A stretch of 64,000 nucleotides of DNA from Mercenaria mercenaria (GCF_021730395.1 NC_069373.1:45040501-45104500); one strand, 5' to 3'; positions 13,501 to 25,500 are shown, counted from the stretch's first letter. Numbers and translations are program-made. Notes: generated by a model from the sequence alone, not told the origin.

Positions 13501-15758
13501 TCAACTACCATATAGGTATTATCCCCGATGCCTTGGCTGTACTTCGCCAATAATGCTGAACCGTCTATAAGCTGGAACTCTCCTATCTCAGTAGATTACC
13601 AAACTCTGGGTCTCTGTCTCAGCTTCCCGATGCTCAGCCTATATATGCTATCGTCTATAGCGTTCAATTACCTTTAAGGTAAAACTCCTATGCGCTGGCC
13701 CTATAGCTCGAAACCTTATCGAAATTCTGCTACTCTTCTTAAGTCTAAGAACTTCCAAAGTCTTCTTTTTAATCATTTATCCGCCCTGACAGGGTAACTG
13801 CAATAGTCTCCTTCTCAAGATACTGGGATAAATTATTAGTTGAATCCTCGATGTGTCTTCTTCAATCGCTGGATACCGAATGCCTTCTCTGTCATCCATC
13901 TACCTATTTATACCCCAGCAGACGTGCTATTTTTAGAACTTGTTTCTGATTGGTCCAAATTTTAACATAACGTTTTACAACGAGTACTTGCCTTATCAAA
14001 TATCTGATTCCCTTTAACTTTTGTATATGACATAATGTGCGAAGCTGGGACCCAGCCATCCACATAATGAACCCAAATCAGCGACAAATGACCCAAATTC
14101 TATTAATTACAGCAATTCAACAATAATTATAGCAATGACAACATGAAAAGGGAGTCAAGCACTATCTGTGCTTATGTGTTACGTTATCAATATATTAAAT
14201 ATACAAATTATTCTGACTGACGTCAGCACACGTTAACGTGACGTCACTCAAGCGTAAGCGTGTTTTAACAGTGACAGGCATATTAGAATCCAAAATAACT
14301 CTTAACAACACAGAAACAAACCTTTGTAGCCAGCGCCATTAGTTTGCCAGTTGGCTGTGATAAGTCCATCCCTAGTTGATGTCTCAACGATCAAATGTTG
14401 TACATCTCTCCACGAGAGAGTTGGACTTAAAACGAAATACAGACATCATGTTATTTCAGTACGACGTCAGGGTTATACTATAACAGGATTTTCTCATCAG
14501 ATAGGATTATTTCTGCACAACGTAACGCAAAGATGACAATGTTAGCTTTTTGTACAAGCAGAGGTTTGCCAGCGGCCCTTTATTATGCTAATGTTTCACA
14601 TGACTGAGACTGAGAGATCGGTCAAGTACATGCACTGGTATACCATCGACCAATATCGCCCTCGTTCAGAAAGAGTCTGCTAAGTTTTGTATATTGCAAA
14701 GCTGGATTCAATGCATTTGCAATTGCTCGCACTGAAATCAATATGAAAAAGCCTTCACAGGATTCAATAACTTTGGTCTTTTTCGTCTTTTTTTTCTAAC
14801 GTAATACCAACCAGTCGAGACGGACCAGAAAAAGGATATTATCATTCGTTTCGATAAATGCCACCTTATTTATGATCTTATTTTCGTCACTTGGACGCAA
14901 GAGTGTTGGAGTGAGAACGAGTGCTATAATGCAGTAAGAATAGGGCAATCGTATGAGCAGTTTGGCCATTATTACTGTAGAACTATAGGTATTTACGCAA
15001 AACTTCGAGCCTCGATTATTCAAAATGATATACACGGGTCGCAAAGGCAGAATCAGTCGTGTCCAGCACGATAAAGGGGTATATATAATAGGTAGACGTC
15101 ATTTTGTTTAGGATCAAATAAAACAAAGGTCAAAGTCTCTGGATTCAGACTTTGTAATGAAGGTTAAACGTCATATTTTCACTGTATTTTTGTTCACCTG
15201 ACTTCAAGTAACCAAGTAATTGTATACTTTATAACTAAGTTTATATCTATGAAAATTCGGCCACAGCTTGCGAATAGAGACAGTATGCGAAAGAGCGAAA
15301 ACAAGCCCGTATCCACGTGCAAATTTTTGCAAATGTGATAATCAAGAAAGATCTATACCCTTATTTCCTCATGCTGACATATTATTTACTTTGATAAATC
15401 ATCATTTTTAACCTAGTCGAACGGTGGCAACTAAAGACAATAGATGGTATTTCTACCTTTTGGAATCAATTCTATAACAATTTATAAAGTTATTATTTTC
15501 TATAAATAGTAAGAATCAATTCCTATATAGTAACTATATCTATATATAGTAACTACTTACTTAGCCTCCAGAACGAGGGCAATTATTCCTGCTGCCATAG
15601 GACATGACGCAGATGTTCCCTGGAATAAATCGGTGCAACCCCCATCTGTAAATGTGGAAGCCTAAAAGGGAGAGTTTAAAATGATAAAAGCTTATTTTAA
15701 CCAATCGTTTGTAAGACAGCAAGGGTACAAAGAATGAATATCTAAGAAATTCTTTGAC

Positions 15759-15792
<34 letters not shown>

Positions 15793-18700
15793 TATATGAA
15801 TATTCATGGTGGAACAATTAGCACATGTGCTACGTCATATCCTTAATTCAGACAGTTGAGGACTTGTCAGTGATGGAAATATCTGACTCATTATTGTAAC
15901 TGCTTTGCGGTAACGGCACTCTGTCAAGTTACTGCAAAAAAAAGTTGCCTCAAGCCAGATATTTCCATCAGCATTGTCTACCAAGGATATATTTTTATAC
16001 TGTATTCTACAATTAAAAGCAGTAATAAACTAAAAGTATTCCTTTTCTTTTAAGCACTATTTTATAAGAGTAGCGTTTGAATTTACGCATTCATTCATAA
16101 ATTATAGTACGAGTGTCATCGTATACCCAGACATATAAGACGAGTTAAACCAGCACCAGGAAAAACACTTGAATATCCAGTCTTTCATGAAAAAAAATAA
16201 TTAAAGTCACAAGGGAAAAAGCTGTCAAGGATTTTCAAATATAATATGCAAGTATCACTGTTTGCTTACAATAGTGAGGTCAGGGCTATCTCCACTGTAC
16301 GTTCCCACCATGACACTGGAGCATTCCTCCGAATAGAAAGCTAGCGCCTGGTCCCGACCTATACTTGTCACAGATATGGTGTAAATGCTGTTGGCATACC
16401 CATCACAATTACAGTCATCATATATACCACCGTTGCCAGCTGCCCATGTATATATAGCACCCAACCCATTGCGGCCCTGAAATGTTTTATGTCCAATTTC
16501 ATATCATCAAAGCCGAGTTTTCTATCTATTATAGGCCTTATGGATACACGGAATAGTGTTCAAAATATTCTACAGTAATCATCTAAATAAGATGTTGTTC
16601 TGCTCTTGTACCCGGCTCCATTGAGGATACTTACAAAAGATAGGAACCAAGGCATGTTTTCCATTGTCTTAAATATTTATCACGTGACAAATCTCTCTAC
16701 ACCAGGTCTTACCTATTGAGTAAAAATATTTTCTAAATATTCATGTATAGCACAATTTTCATTCCACCCGTTAGAATATGCAAAATAACTTCTGTGTAAA
16801 AAGGTTGTAAGAGGAATATGGCCTAAGTCTTTAATTTTATCAATTAGACGTGAGAATCATTCTGAATCCTTAACTTTTATCTGAAACACGTTTCAGTATC
16901 ATGTTTGTTCACTTTAATTATTTATAGATGCATTCAATGTGCTAATAGTGTATATTTCTAGACATTCATTCTTAAGTGTTTATAAAGGAATTGCACCTTT
17001 TAATGTACTATTTAACAAAAAGTGTGACGTGCCGGGTACATTTGTGTAAATATTGTTTACCTCATTCACAGCCTGTTTAAGAGCAATTTTAGCTAATTCG
17101 CCAGGTCCTGCAAAAATATCCCCTGTGTCAATAGGGCCCCAGCTGTTGGAATAGATATCTGTTCGTGCAAGGTCGTGAACCAGTGCTAAAGACTCCCCAA
17201 AATCAGTGAGGCCATAGAAGGTATCAAAGATTTTCACGGCTGTAACAAACAGCAAACAAAATTAATAGGAGAAATGGGAGTGAAAATTACCCTGAATAAT
17301 ATGTGAACATAAATTATTTACTTTGAAAAATAATGATGAGAATGCAAACATAGCGATAAGTAGCATCACATATTTTCAGAATAACTTTACCACAGTAGAC
17401 CAAATAACACAACTTCGTCAACATTCCGATTCATTTTCGGCTTAAACCTTCCTCTTTGGACTTGAGCTTTGGTATAAGGAATTGCTAACTTAGTTGTTAT
17501 GTTTGAAACTTTTATTTTTTTCTAAAATCTACAATAACGTACCTGCAAACTTTGACATATAGGCCATTCCAAGCACACACTCGTCATTCATGACGGCTGA
17601 AGATATTCCTGCGCACAAAGTACCATGACTGCAGAAGAATTACATTTGAGGATAAAATATTTGAGCCGTGCCATGAGAAAACCAACATAATTGGCTTGCG
17701 ACCAGCATGGATCCAGACCAGCCTGCGCATCCGCGCAGTCTGTTCAGGATCCATGCTGTTCCCTTTTAAAGCCTATTGGAATTGGTGAAACTGTTAGCGA
17801 ACAGCATGGATGCTGGTCGCAAAGCCACTATGATGATTTTCCCATGGCACGGCTCATTTTACTACAAATTAAAATAAAATGCCTGGAGGATAGAAACAAT
17901 GTTAGTTGTATGATTGATACAAGTAGGATTGTTACATGATGCATTATATAAATTGCTGGTTCATAGTTTATGGTATTGACCAGGTAGGGTAGTAGTAAAG
18001 TTCTTAGTTTTGACTTGCTAAAGTCACAACTTAAAAAAAATGAAATTTTATTTCTGATGTCATGTAATTAACCCCTTACTGAATGACCTGCCATACAATA
18101 GCAAAAAATATTCAATAATCAAAACTGTTTGCACTTAATCCTTCGTTGCGCGGATAATGTTTGACTATTGACCAAGAAACCGTTCAATTGCTTGTGCTGT
18201 TGACCAGTCTATAGTTCAACACTAATTTTGCGGGGTCAGACTTGAAGAAAAAATAATGAAAAAATATCTCTGTTATCATGTAACAAAACAATTTTTAAAT
18301 GGATTGCCAGTCAATAGTAAAAACTATTTGCTCCTCTTTCTTCGAACTATTGAATGAGAAGCCATTTAATAAGTGATGATATAATAACTACAAATAACTC
18401 ACTAATCCGTTCCTGTGTGATTGACATACGAACTGTTACTCAAATAATCGTAACTTCTAGTCTCGTCCTGAAAAAAAGTAAGTGTGTGTTTGTTACAGTA
18501 TTTACCCGTCTGAAAGGCAAGCCATGTTTAGATGATGAGGCATCTACTTGCATTAAACATTAGTACTTTCCGATTACTGGCGCCAGGCAGATAGGCAATC
18601 GGTAACTATGATTCAACTCATTCAGGCCTAGTCCCCTGAAAGTCCGTGATAAGAGATAAGCGCTCAAAGACGGACCTCTTATAAATGCGTGATAATAACG

Positions 18701-21700
18701 ATATAGTGTAGCTGGCGGCATACAAACCATTATTGCATACCAGACGGTATTTTTACCGGTGCTAGTAAAATCCATCCCCGGGGTGTAAGATGACTCTCGT
18801 GCTGTAAATGACGCAGAATCACTTGCCGCTATCAGGTTAAATGTTAATTAGTGTGTTTTAAACGCGCACGCATAAACTGTGCAGCTGCCGTTACAGTGAA
18901 TATACACTTATTGTAATAAAGAATGAAACTCTACTCGTACCTGTATAGGGGCGAAAATCTTTAAACTCCCTTCTTATTGGCTGTAACGTCACACCGACAC
19001 AATTTATAGGTCATATGTCGACTCTCCAGCTATTGATTGTGGAGGATCACACCGGGGGCTTGCCATGTATTAATACATCACCTCTGTAGAACCTACGAGC
19101 ATCCATAAGGCAACTGAATGAATCTTTCATAGGAGAATTCACCGCCCCGAGAAAGGTTCGAATCCACATCGGTGAGAGGCAAGTGATACGTAGTCAGCAA
19201 CCTTTAACCAATCGGGCAGGAGGCCAATTAACCTCAAAATAATCTCTCTGTCAAAACTTCATTTATTTTATCATTTAATTAAAATCAAAAATTACTAATT
19301 TGGAAGCTGAACGTACATAATTTCCCACAAGATCCGGATGATCAGGCTCAACACCGTCGTCAAGGACGCTGATTGCTATCCCGTTTCCAGAGAAGCCCCG
19401 TCTCCAAGAACCATAAACCCCCATACTGGGAAACGTATCGTCGTGCTGGAATATATAATAATAAAGTTTCCAGAACCATGCCTTAAAACAGGATTCTAAC
19501 ATGGTTCGATTTGATTGTCATTTAAACAAAGAAGAAAAACCATGCTATGTATATTCTGCGATAAACAACGGTTGACGCGCGAACCGGTAAGAGAGCATAA
19601 TTATGACATCAAATTGCCGGATGTAGTCCGGTACATTTATTCCCGGGTAAATGAAGTTCAGAATAATATTTATTCTATAAAAAATATAGTATGCTTGTTT
19701 CTGTTAAAACACGCTTACGCTAGAATGACGTCACGTTAACGTGCAATGACGTCAATGTTTTTGTTGCGATCAAGAAAGAGCTCTACTATATTTTATCTGT
19801 TGTTTTAAATTAAGAGCATACTAGAATTCTTAATTAAAATATTTCAATGGGCATGTAAGAATAAAAACAATCAAGGCCTTTTTTGAAGTTTATCGTGTTA
19901 TTTTACCACGGTTCATCGGTCAGATGCTTCAAATGCTAATGCCCCCGTGGTCAAATTCCTACGCATCTGAACTCTGAACCGTGGTAAATTAGACGATAAA
20001 CCACTCGGAGGCCTTGATTATTTGTTAAATAATGTTTTAAAGGACTTACGTAGTAGACTTCTTTTGAAATAGTAGTTCATGATACTCACCACATGCCACA
20101 TTTGAGGCCAGTAACTGTCGTTTAGTACACTCGAATCTGGGAACGTTGATTTCGCTGTCCGATTCAAATACCTTAGTTGGTGTAAGTACTCAACCTGCAT
20201 ATTAATGAGATATTTATATGAAAGGGTTTACAGCAGAGCTATTTGTATTTGGTGAGAAAATAACTGTTACAAAGATAAGATAACTGATAGAATCATAACT
20301 AGCAGTATTCGTGTTAAATTACGTATCACACTTAACAATTTATCAAACGCCTAGACGCTTTAAGAGTTCAACGTTTTACTATCACGTGATGTAGCCTGGT
20401 TCGGCTTCAGTCCTTGTCCGCGTGTGAACTGCCATATAGCTGTCTGCGTTTTGGGCTTGAATTTTTGTCCCCGCTTCCTATTTTGTAAGGAAAGTTTAAG
20501 ATGTTTTATTTCATAAATCCTTGTTGCTAATATTGAATGTTTTTAATCACTCAATAATTATTATTTCTCACTGAGGAGTTATTTAGAATTGATATATTTT
20601 GATAATGATATTTTCCATTGTATATTTCTTGCGAAAAAGTAGCGTAGAGTTATCTCATTTCACTTACTAAGCCTGTTTCCAGACTATATTTTTTGTTTGT
20701 TTGTTGCGTCCAGAGTCACACTGACATAATGTAGATAGTATGGCGACACTTCCTGCTTTTGATGGCGGCTAAAGACCCGAGGTACTCCTCCAGGCATTAG
20801 TTCAAGCGTGGGTTGGCACCTGGGTACAGTCAGCGATCTTCCGTAAGCCAGCTGGGTGGCGTCCTAACATGGAGAATTCTACACCCTATGAGAACATTCT
20901 GACCCACAGCTTATGGGCTCCTACCCAAGCTTTGATATAAAGACAGAAAAATAAAATCCATACTTTCACTCACCTGTGAATGTCTAGATAAATCTGCAAT
21001 TGGCGCGTCTTGTTTTCGTGTTGGTGGTTTAATCTCCGTTCTTCTCAAAACAAAATAGCCTCCGGACAACTAGAAAGAAAACAAAACTAAACTTTTCTGG
21101 TGTTTTTCCAGGATTTTTTTTTCAAGACTGCGCTTTCTCAACTGTCTCTGACATTCAGTACAGAGAATTTCTTTAATAAAACGGTATAAATGGTTAAAAA
21201 GATTTTAATCCAACAAACGTTTTTATTCAAATATTATTGTCTTTTTTGTTTAAGATTGAATCTTCTCATCAATTGGTCCGTTGTCACCTGACACTCCTGT
21301 CCTGTTAGAGAATTACTCTTTTTATATGTAAAAATGATCAACCAATATAGAGTTAGTACAAGGAAGAGATGATTTTTAGGAATTTTGAGTTCAGTACAAA
21401 AATGAATTTTTAAGCATGTAGTACATCAAAAATTGTAGGTGGAATGCGGATTCCATTTTCGTTCTGTCATAGCTTTCGTGTGTGTCACTTGCTTCTTCTT
21501 CAGTGTAACATCGTTTTCCCTATTTTACTGACATTAAAATTTTTACTAAGTAATACAGGTTTATTTACCAAACAGAGTTCTTTTTAAATTTTTTTAGGCG
21601 CAATAAACCTTTGTATATAATTTCCAAACCTCTGCTAAGATCTGAAATCCATTGTTTTCTGCGAGAGACTTTGCACCTGGTTGTCCACCATTAGTTTTAA

Positions 21701-21815
21701 GAAGCCATTCGTTGCTATAGTAACCTTTTGGTCCTCCATATGAGTCGACATTCTTAAAAATGATGAAATTAAGTGTCACTAAAAAGAAATACGCTAAAGG
21801 TACTTTGGAAGCCAT
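7389..21815 (-). CDS. Membrane-anchored proprotein convertase (furin/kexin-type)
   Basis: Serine endoprotease of the kexin/furin subtilase family, which cleaves precursor proteins in the secretory pathway. Fifteen exons, in transcript order: 21630-21815, 20974-21069, 20090-20194, 19317-19445, 18403-18467, 17543-17628, 17061-17239, 16270-16476, 15561-15661, 14322-14425, 11945-12062, 11073-11199, 8802-8967, 8106-8174, 7389-7591. All have GT/AG junctions, all phases agree, and the total of 1,941 bp gives 646 residues. Signal peptide about 1-25; prodomain about 26-110; catalytic Asp158 (VLDDG), His195 (HGTLCAG), oxyanion Asn297 (AAGNGG) and Ser368 (GTSASCP); P domain about 435-575; transmembrane helix about 598-622; 24-residue tail. 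The start is the ATG opening a clear signal peptide. Odd points: no dibasic furin site at the prodomain end (RTAK instead), and substrate-pocket loops differ from furin. The orthology group (furin, PC1/3, PC2 or other) is not settled. Confidence 0.93.
8106..8967 (-). CDS. Convertase exons 13-14: second half of P domain
   Basis: Exon 13 (8802-8967) encodes [14 protein letters not shown], then [11 protein letters not shown] and GTWTLQLET, matching furin's HLVSPMGT and WAFMTTHSWDE. Exon 14 (8106-8174) gives [17 protein letters not shown], the closing P-domain strand. Donors are GTAAGA and GTAAGT. Confidence 0.92.
9083..11150 (-). repeat. 94-bp minisatellite derived from convertase exon 12 and its donor
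   Basis: Twenty-two units with mean spacing about 93.5 bp. The conserved core near each junction (acctgcatggaacctctgta) starts near 9107, 9199, 9293, 9388, 9480, 9574, 9668, 9763, 9857, 9946, 10037, 10131, 10226, 10319, 10413, 10507, 10600, 10694, 10788, 10882, 10976 and 11070. Read on the minus strand, each unit equals about the last 78 bp of exon 12 plus the first 16 bp of its intron, including the splice donor. Sixteen units keep the donor GT and six have lost it. Most units still spell EHVDVTMTF-like text, but 94 is not a multiple of 3, so no long protein repeat results. The last decoy donor is only about 140 bp from exon 13. Confidence 0.93.
11073..11199 (-). CDS. Convertase exon 12: P-domain core, parent of the 94-bp array
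   Basis: Encodes NNGVYVIS, then [17 protein letters not shown] and QATYRGSMQ. This is the P-domain strand pair seen in furin as RLEHAQARLTLSYNRRGDL. The acceptor is ttaacag at 11200-11201. The donor GTAATT at 11071-11072 is the first of 22 tandem copies. The exon joins exon 13 ([10 protein letters not shown]) in phase 0. Among the repeats this unit alone has LEHV and an open frame back to a usable acceptor, which is why I take it as the authentic exon. Confidence 0.88.
11945..12062 (-). CDS. Convertase exon 11: end of catalytic domain
   Basis: Encodes [20 protein letters not shown] followed by NWRNVP, matching furin's VSHSYGYGLLDAGAMVALAQNW. It enters in phase 1 and leaves in phase 2. Its splice acceptor sits inside the nearest unit of a 54-bp tandem array, so this 3' splice site has six upstream look-alikes. 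Confidence 0.9.
12062..12448 (-). repeat. 54-bp minisatellite carrying the exon 11 splice acceptor
   Basis: Seven units at exact 54-bp spacing (catgaacgatgtattt at 12097, 12151, 12205, 12259, 12313, 12367, 12421). On the minus strand each has a pyrimidine-rich stretch and cacag, e.g. tctttacctcgcatcacag. The unit nearest the exon reads tctttacctcaaatcgcag and supplies the true acceptor of exon 11. Internal units are nearly identical, so the expansion is recent. A 93-residue ORF across it is only the 18-codon repeat read in a fortuitous frame. Confidence 0.92.
12449..14321. other. Convertase intron 10: unique and decayed repeat DNA
   Basis: No exon fits here. A foldback fragment lies at 12840-12910 (tcacgagggc, cagcccgagtgatat), shared with 26435-26505. 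From about 13160 to 13930 the composition changes to C/T-rich text with loosely repeated phrases: gatgctcagc-cctatatgctatc at about 13468 and again at about 13630. This stretch has no recognisable family. Confidence 0.45.
14322..17628 (-). CDS. Convertase exons 6-10: catalytic core
   Basis: Five exons: 17543-17628, 17061-17239, 16270-16476, 15561-15661 and 14322-14425. They carry HGTLCAG, then [48 protein letters not shown] and [16 protein letters not shown], all in the order expected for the subtilase S8B fold. The furin loop RMLDGEVTDAVE is [14 protein letters not shown] here, and SWGPEDDG is SWGPIDTG, so acidic pocket residues are partly replaced. The CNCDG motif, which holds the furin S1 aspartate, is kept. 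Confidence 0.92.
15766..15793. repeat. (CT)n microsatellite
   Basis: About 13 uninterrupted CT units in the intron between convertase exons 8 and 9. Confidence 0.95.
15838..16000. mobile_element. Imperfect foldback MITE
   Basis: The left arm (gacttgtcagtgatggaaatatctgac, gtaactg) is mirrored by the right arm (cagttac-like text, gccagatatttccatcag). The arms enclose a short loop. It is non-coding, in a convertase intron. Confidence 0.55.
17663..17855. mobile_element. MITE-M, long-palindrome foldback element
   Basis: Begins gagccgtgccatgagaaaac and ends with its complement (catggcacggctc). Inside, the phrase agcatggatcc with cagtctg/cagactg occurs in both orientations, so the element can fold almost entirely on itself. 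Other copies lie at 31483, 33818, 36506 and 44824. The convertase intron 5 hosts this one. Confidence 0.85.
18403..18467 (-). CDS. Convertase exon 5: 65-bp exon before the catalytic His
   Basis: A short exon inferred from phase. Exon 4 ends in phase 0 after GNY, and exon 6 opens with one base before CAT-GGT-ACT (HGT), so an exon of length 3n+2 is needed. This segment has a CTTTTTTTCAG acceptor and a GTGAGT donor, no stop, and encodes [13 protein letters not shown] followed by YVNHTGTD, filling the furin loop between the LDDG and HGT motifs. It contains two possible N-glycosylation sites (NSS, NHT). Confidence 0.82.
18983..19228 (-). mobile_element. SINE-A copy
   Basis: Same body and head as the copy at 1889 (ggtcatatgtcgactctccagc, cgccccgag, ggttcgaatccac, gtgagaggcaagtgat). 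Diverged, in convertase intron 4. Confidence 0.8.
19880..20008. mobile_element. Foldback MITE
   Basis: The arms aggcctttt-gtttatcgt-accacggttc and gaaccgtggtaaatt-acgataaac-ggcctt are inverted. The inner phrases cagatgc and gcatctg are also mirrored. Non-coding. Confidence 0.65.
20697..20935 (-). mobile_element. SINE-A-like truncated copy
   Basis: Shares cttccgtaagccagctgggtgg, gagaattctacaccc and the gtcacactgaca tail with SINE-A, but the tRNA head is lost. In a convertase intron. Confidence 0.65.
21630..21815 (-). CDS. Convertase exon 1: signal peptide and prodomain start
   Basis: Begins ATG-GCT-TCC with a hydrophobic stretch ([14 protein letters not shown]) and then the family's prodomain opening, [10 protein letters not shown] and NGFQILAE. 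The donor is gtttgg, phase 0. Exon 2 continues with [10 protein letters not shown], the position of furin's DYYHF strand, which confirms the junction. Confidence 0.88.
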
Positions 21816-21848
21816 ATTTTAGGCCCTAATGTCCGAAATATTAATTTA

Positions 21849-22005
21849 GATGCGGTTGCTAAATCTGATATCGCACTTAAAATAAGTAGATTATTTCCCG
21901 TATTGCATTTAAGACAAAAATATAGTCTTCATATCAGGCCATTACACACAGACGGTCATCACACAAATGATCTGTCTAATAAGAAATAGAATTTGCAACC
22001 GCATC
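21849..22005. mobile_element. Possible small MITE just upstream of the convertase start
   Basis: The inverted 11-bp ends gatgcggttgc and gcaaccgcatc are 157 bp apart end to end. One end is about 34 bp upstream of the convertase ATG, so it would occupy the proximal promoter or 5' UTR. No clear target duplication. Confidence 0.4.
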
Positions 22006-25000
22006 TTTCGAACATATTTATGACATACTTGTTTTCGAATATAGAAGGCCGTAAATAATACTGTTTGTTTTCCAATTAAAAGGTAATAAAGTTTCGTTTC
22101 GTAATTAGTGTAGTGGATTTTTATACTTATTTGAATGATAAAATAGAACTTTAGTCTTACTTTCCTCTTTGGCCCACATTCTTAATGAGTTCAAAAGCCA
22201 AGATGGCAAAGTAAGTCAATGTGGAACATGCTTTGCTCTATTTAGAGAGGTAGGTCATTTCAGTAAAATGATGATGTATCAAAGATGTATTTGGCACAGA
22301 GGAAAAAGCTATGTATTATCAAGAATATTTTCTGCTTATAATTTCAAAAATAAAAAATTGCTAAATATTTTGTTTTCGTCCCTTAGGACCGTGAAAAGCA
22401 TTTATTTGATTTAGATAGAATTCCACTAAAGCCGGTGCAAGGGACATGATTTGTCTTGCACATTTGAATAGACACAATGAAACCGGGTCTGCTATTATGT
22501 TGCTTGGCTGCGTTCTTTGTTTCTAAAGTATCTTTTCAAAACTTTCATTACCTGATATATAGTGGAATGCTTTAAAAAAATACATTTGGTTTTGAACAGG
22601 TCTGCTATTTACAAACGTTTTTCTAATTCATAAAAAATCATTATAAATATACATTTTTGTATTTCAAACATTTCTGACCGGAGTTGGATTTTGCGTTGTA
22701 AATGTGAATTGTCATTGTAAAGTCACGTACTGTGAAGTTTAAAAGAAATACATTTGGAAGATTAATTCTTTAGTTAAAAGATCAATTCGCCAGTCGGAAA
22801 ATTAGTATTTCGGTTGCGCACATTGCTGAATAATACAGAGGAATTATACGAATATCGCATTCAGCCGATTCCTCAGAATAATACATAGTTAATAGATTAA
22901 ATAAATAATTTATCATGAACTAATTCATTAACATGTATTGTATGTAAGTGTAAAACGTATTTTTCCAAATTGCGTAAGTAACCTTTTAGTGATTTCTGAA
23001 CACACTTTAGTTGAACTGGCCATAAAGCCAACAACTGATAGCACATCATTTAAATTTTATTGCAATTTAGGACAGATTTTGTCAACAATGGATATTGTCG
23101 TTCTCAATTACGCCTTGAACTATTTGTTCATAATCCGTGATGACAAACAAGAACATAATGATTTTATTTGTATTTTAAAAATGAAATCAGTATTATTGTT
23201 GATGAACCCACCAAAATACGGACCTCTATGACAACTCCTACGATATGAGCGTACCCGCTAATTATAATTTTGACGGGCATTTATATGATCCATAGTTACG
23301 TGTATGTGTAAATATAAAGAAATACTAATTTTGGTCTTACTGGTAAAATATCATTTATAGTACCACAAAAGTAAAAATTATCTGTTTCATTCTTCAAACA
23401 CAGCGAGTGAAAACTCTGCGTCGCGATTTACAAGTGGCACTAAAATTTCAATTCACTAATCAACATCAGTAATAAAAGTCCACTTCAAACACCATATCAT
23501 TTGTAATTTTGACGACACCCTATTTAGTTTATATAAAGAGTACATAATTGAGACACAGTAAAATTTGATAAGGATGTCGTTAAATTGTTAAGTGAGGATG
23601 CTCACCTCAGCAACATTCTGTCTGTTTTATAATCTTATTAACCCTTACCATGCTAATTTTCTAAAATGAACTTGTTCGTCTATCAATTTGGATAGTACCA
23701 TTAACTGTTAAAAGGTGTGCATAACAAAAAAGATACTATAACTGAATGGCGAACGCTTCCATTCCAGAGACTGTGCGCAAGTTGTAAAGCACCAATACAA
23801 GGGACTCTTGTTCCATGTTAGTAACTTCTAGTATGGAAGAGAGGGGACTCGAACCCGCCGTTCTGACAACAGCATTATTCTCAGGATAACACTGTTTATA
23901 TAAAACACTATCTTCTAGAGTGTTTTGGGCAAGCAATCGCTTTTTGGTACTGAGGACTTACAGTCCGTACATAACTTAAAAACACCTCATCCAGATATGG
24001 TAACTATTTCATTGTTGCAACATGAATTCAAATATTTTGATACTCACTCGCTATTATTCGTTATAGCTGATCAAAGGTGGTAGTTACTTTGATGATACTT
24101 GAATTGAAGTTCGACCGTTGTCACCTGTGCATGTGTAGCTCGTAGCGGTAATCCACATATTGCAAAGTTAATTGCGAGCATTTACAATCAGAGCACACTG
24201 GATAACCGGCTATCCCGACGTCGGCCGGACAAAAGTACTCCGCGGGAAAAAATAACCCATTTGTAAATGGATAGGTGGAGTTTTTCATTTATTTTCATTG
24301 ATACGAATCCAATCCTTGTAATTCAACTTGACAGTTTAAGAAACAATATTTCGTACTTTTGAAATGCTTCGAAATAAAAAAAAGAATACGGTTATTCTAC
24401 GATCACAGGGCATTGACTGTTGACCGGTATCAAGTATATGAAGACTAGTGCGTGCCACGGCCATGGAGCGGGAAATGTTTAGGCAAAAAGTAACATATCT
24501 TTGGTTTTCAGAAAAAAAGAAAAGAAAACAACAACAAAAAAAACAACAGTTTTATACGCATAATAATACAAAAATATACTTTAATCATAAACCACGGAAA
24601 TATTGTTGCCACGTCGTCATATCATTTGATCCAAAAGTTAAATGATGCCATTTAAGAATTAAAGTGATATGACTTTGAAAGGGACAAATTCGAATTATAA
24701 TCTTCGGACTGAACATTTAAACCAGACAGATCCTGGGTTTACGGCAAAAATTGGCAAAATAATCTGAGATCGGATCCAACTGTATTTTGTGGTACTCGTT
24801 CGATTGTTTTCCTATTTAAATAACGGTAAACGTCATTCGTGCTAAGTCACTTGAGAGGAACCTGTGTTCTATTTTATCCCATCATTATAAAACCGTAAAT
24901 ATTAAATATAGGGACAATATTGTGCTAGATAATAATAAAGGCGAGCTTCATCAAGGTGGCTATAAGGGATTTAAAAAATAATTAAATGTGACGTCCCTAG

Positions 25001-25208
25001 AGGAAATGACATTTGTTCAGCCTTGACATTATTTTGCAAGACATATGTCTTGCATCACCTTCTGTATCAAGTTTCAGTTAGTTATACGATATATAGGTGC
25101 AGCAATATAGTTTTAAGCGATTTGAATAGTTTCGAAGTAATACTTTAACTAATTCACCAGCGGAATTGTGACGTCCTTAGAGGAATTGACGTCAATCAGA
25201 CTTTGAGA
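22006..25208. other. Intergenic spacer upstream of the convertase
   Basis: AT-rich, with no ORF resembling a protein. A fragment of dispersed family R lies at about 23640-23745 (aacccttaccatgctaattt, gaacttgttcgtc, atttggatagtaccatta). Nothing else recognised. Confidence 0.5.
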
Positions 25209-25500
25209 ACAGCCCGCCCTCTAAGCTCAGTAGGGAGAGCGCAGATCTACGGATCTCGGGTTCGTGAGTTCGAGCCCTGAGTTAGGCGTATGTTCTCCTT
25301 GACGCTTTGATAAAAGACATTGTGTCTGAAGTTATTCGTTCTCCACCTCTGATTCATGTGGGAAGTTGGTAGTTACTTGCGGAGAACAGGTTTGTACAGG
25401 TACAGAATCCAGGAACTCTGGTTAGGTTTACTGCCCGCCATTACATAACTGAAATACTGTCGAAAAACGGCGTTTAAACCAAAAACAAACAAAACAAAGA
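25209..25500 (+). mobile_element. SINE-B copy, complete
   Basis: The tRNA-like head (gcccgccctctaagctcagta, B box gagttcgagccc) is followed by the family body and the tail gtcgaaaaacggcgtttaaac and caaacaaaac. It looks full length. Confidence 0.85.

Noticed and set aside
18954-18996. Alternative candidate for the missing convertase exon before the catalytic His
   Set aside because: Good donor and acceptor but the wrong length class: it would end in phase 1, and exon 6 needs phase 2. The 65-bp segment at 18403-18467 fits in phase and content.
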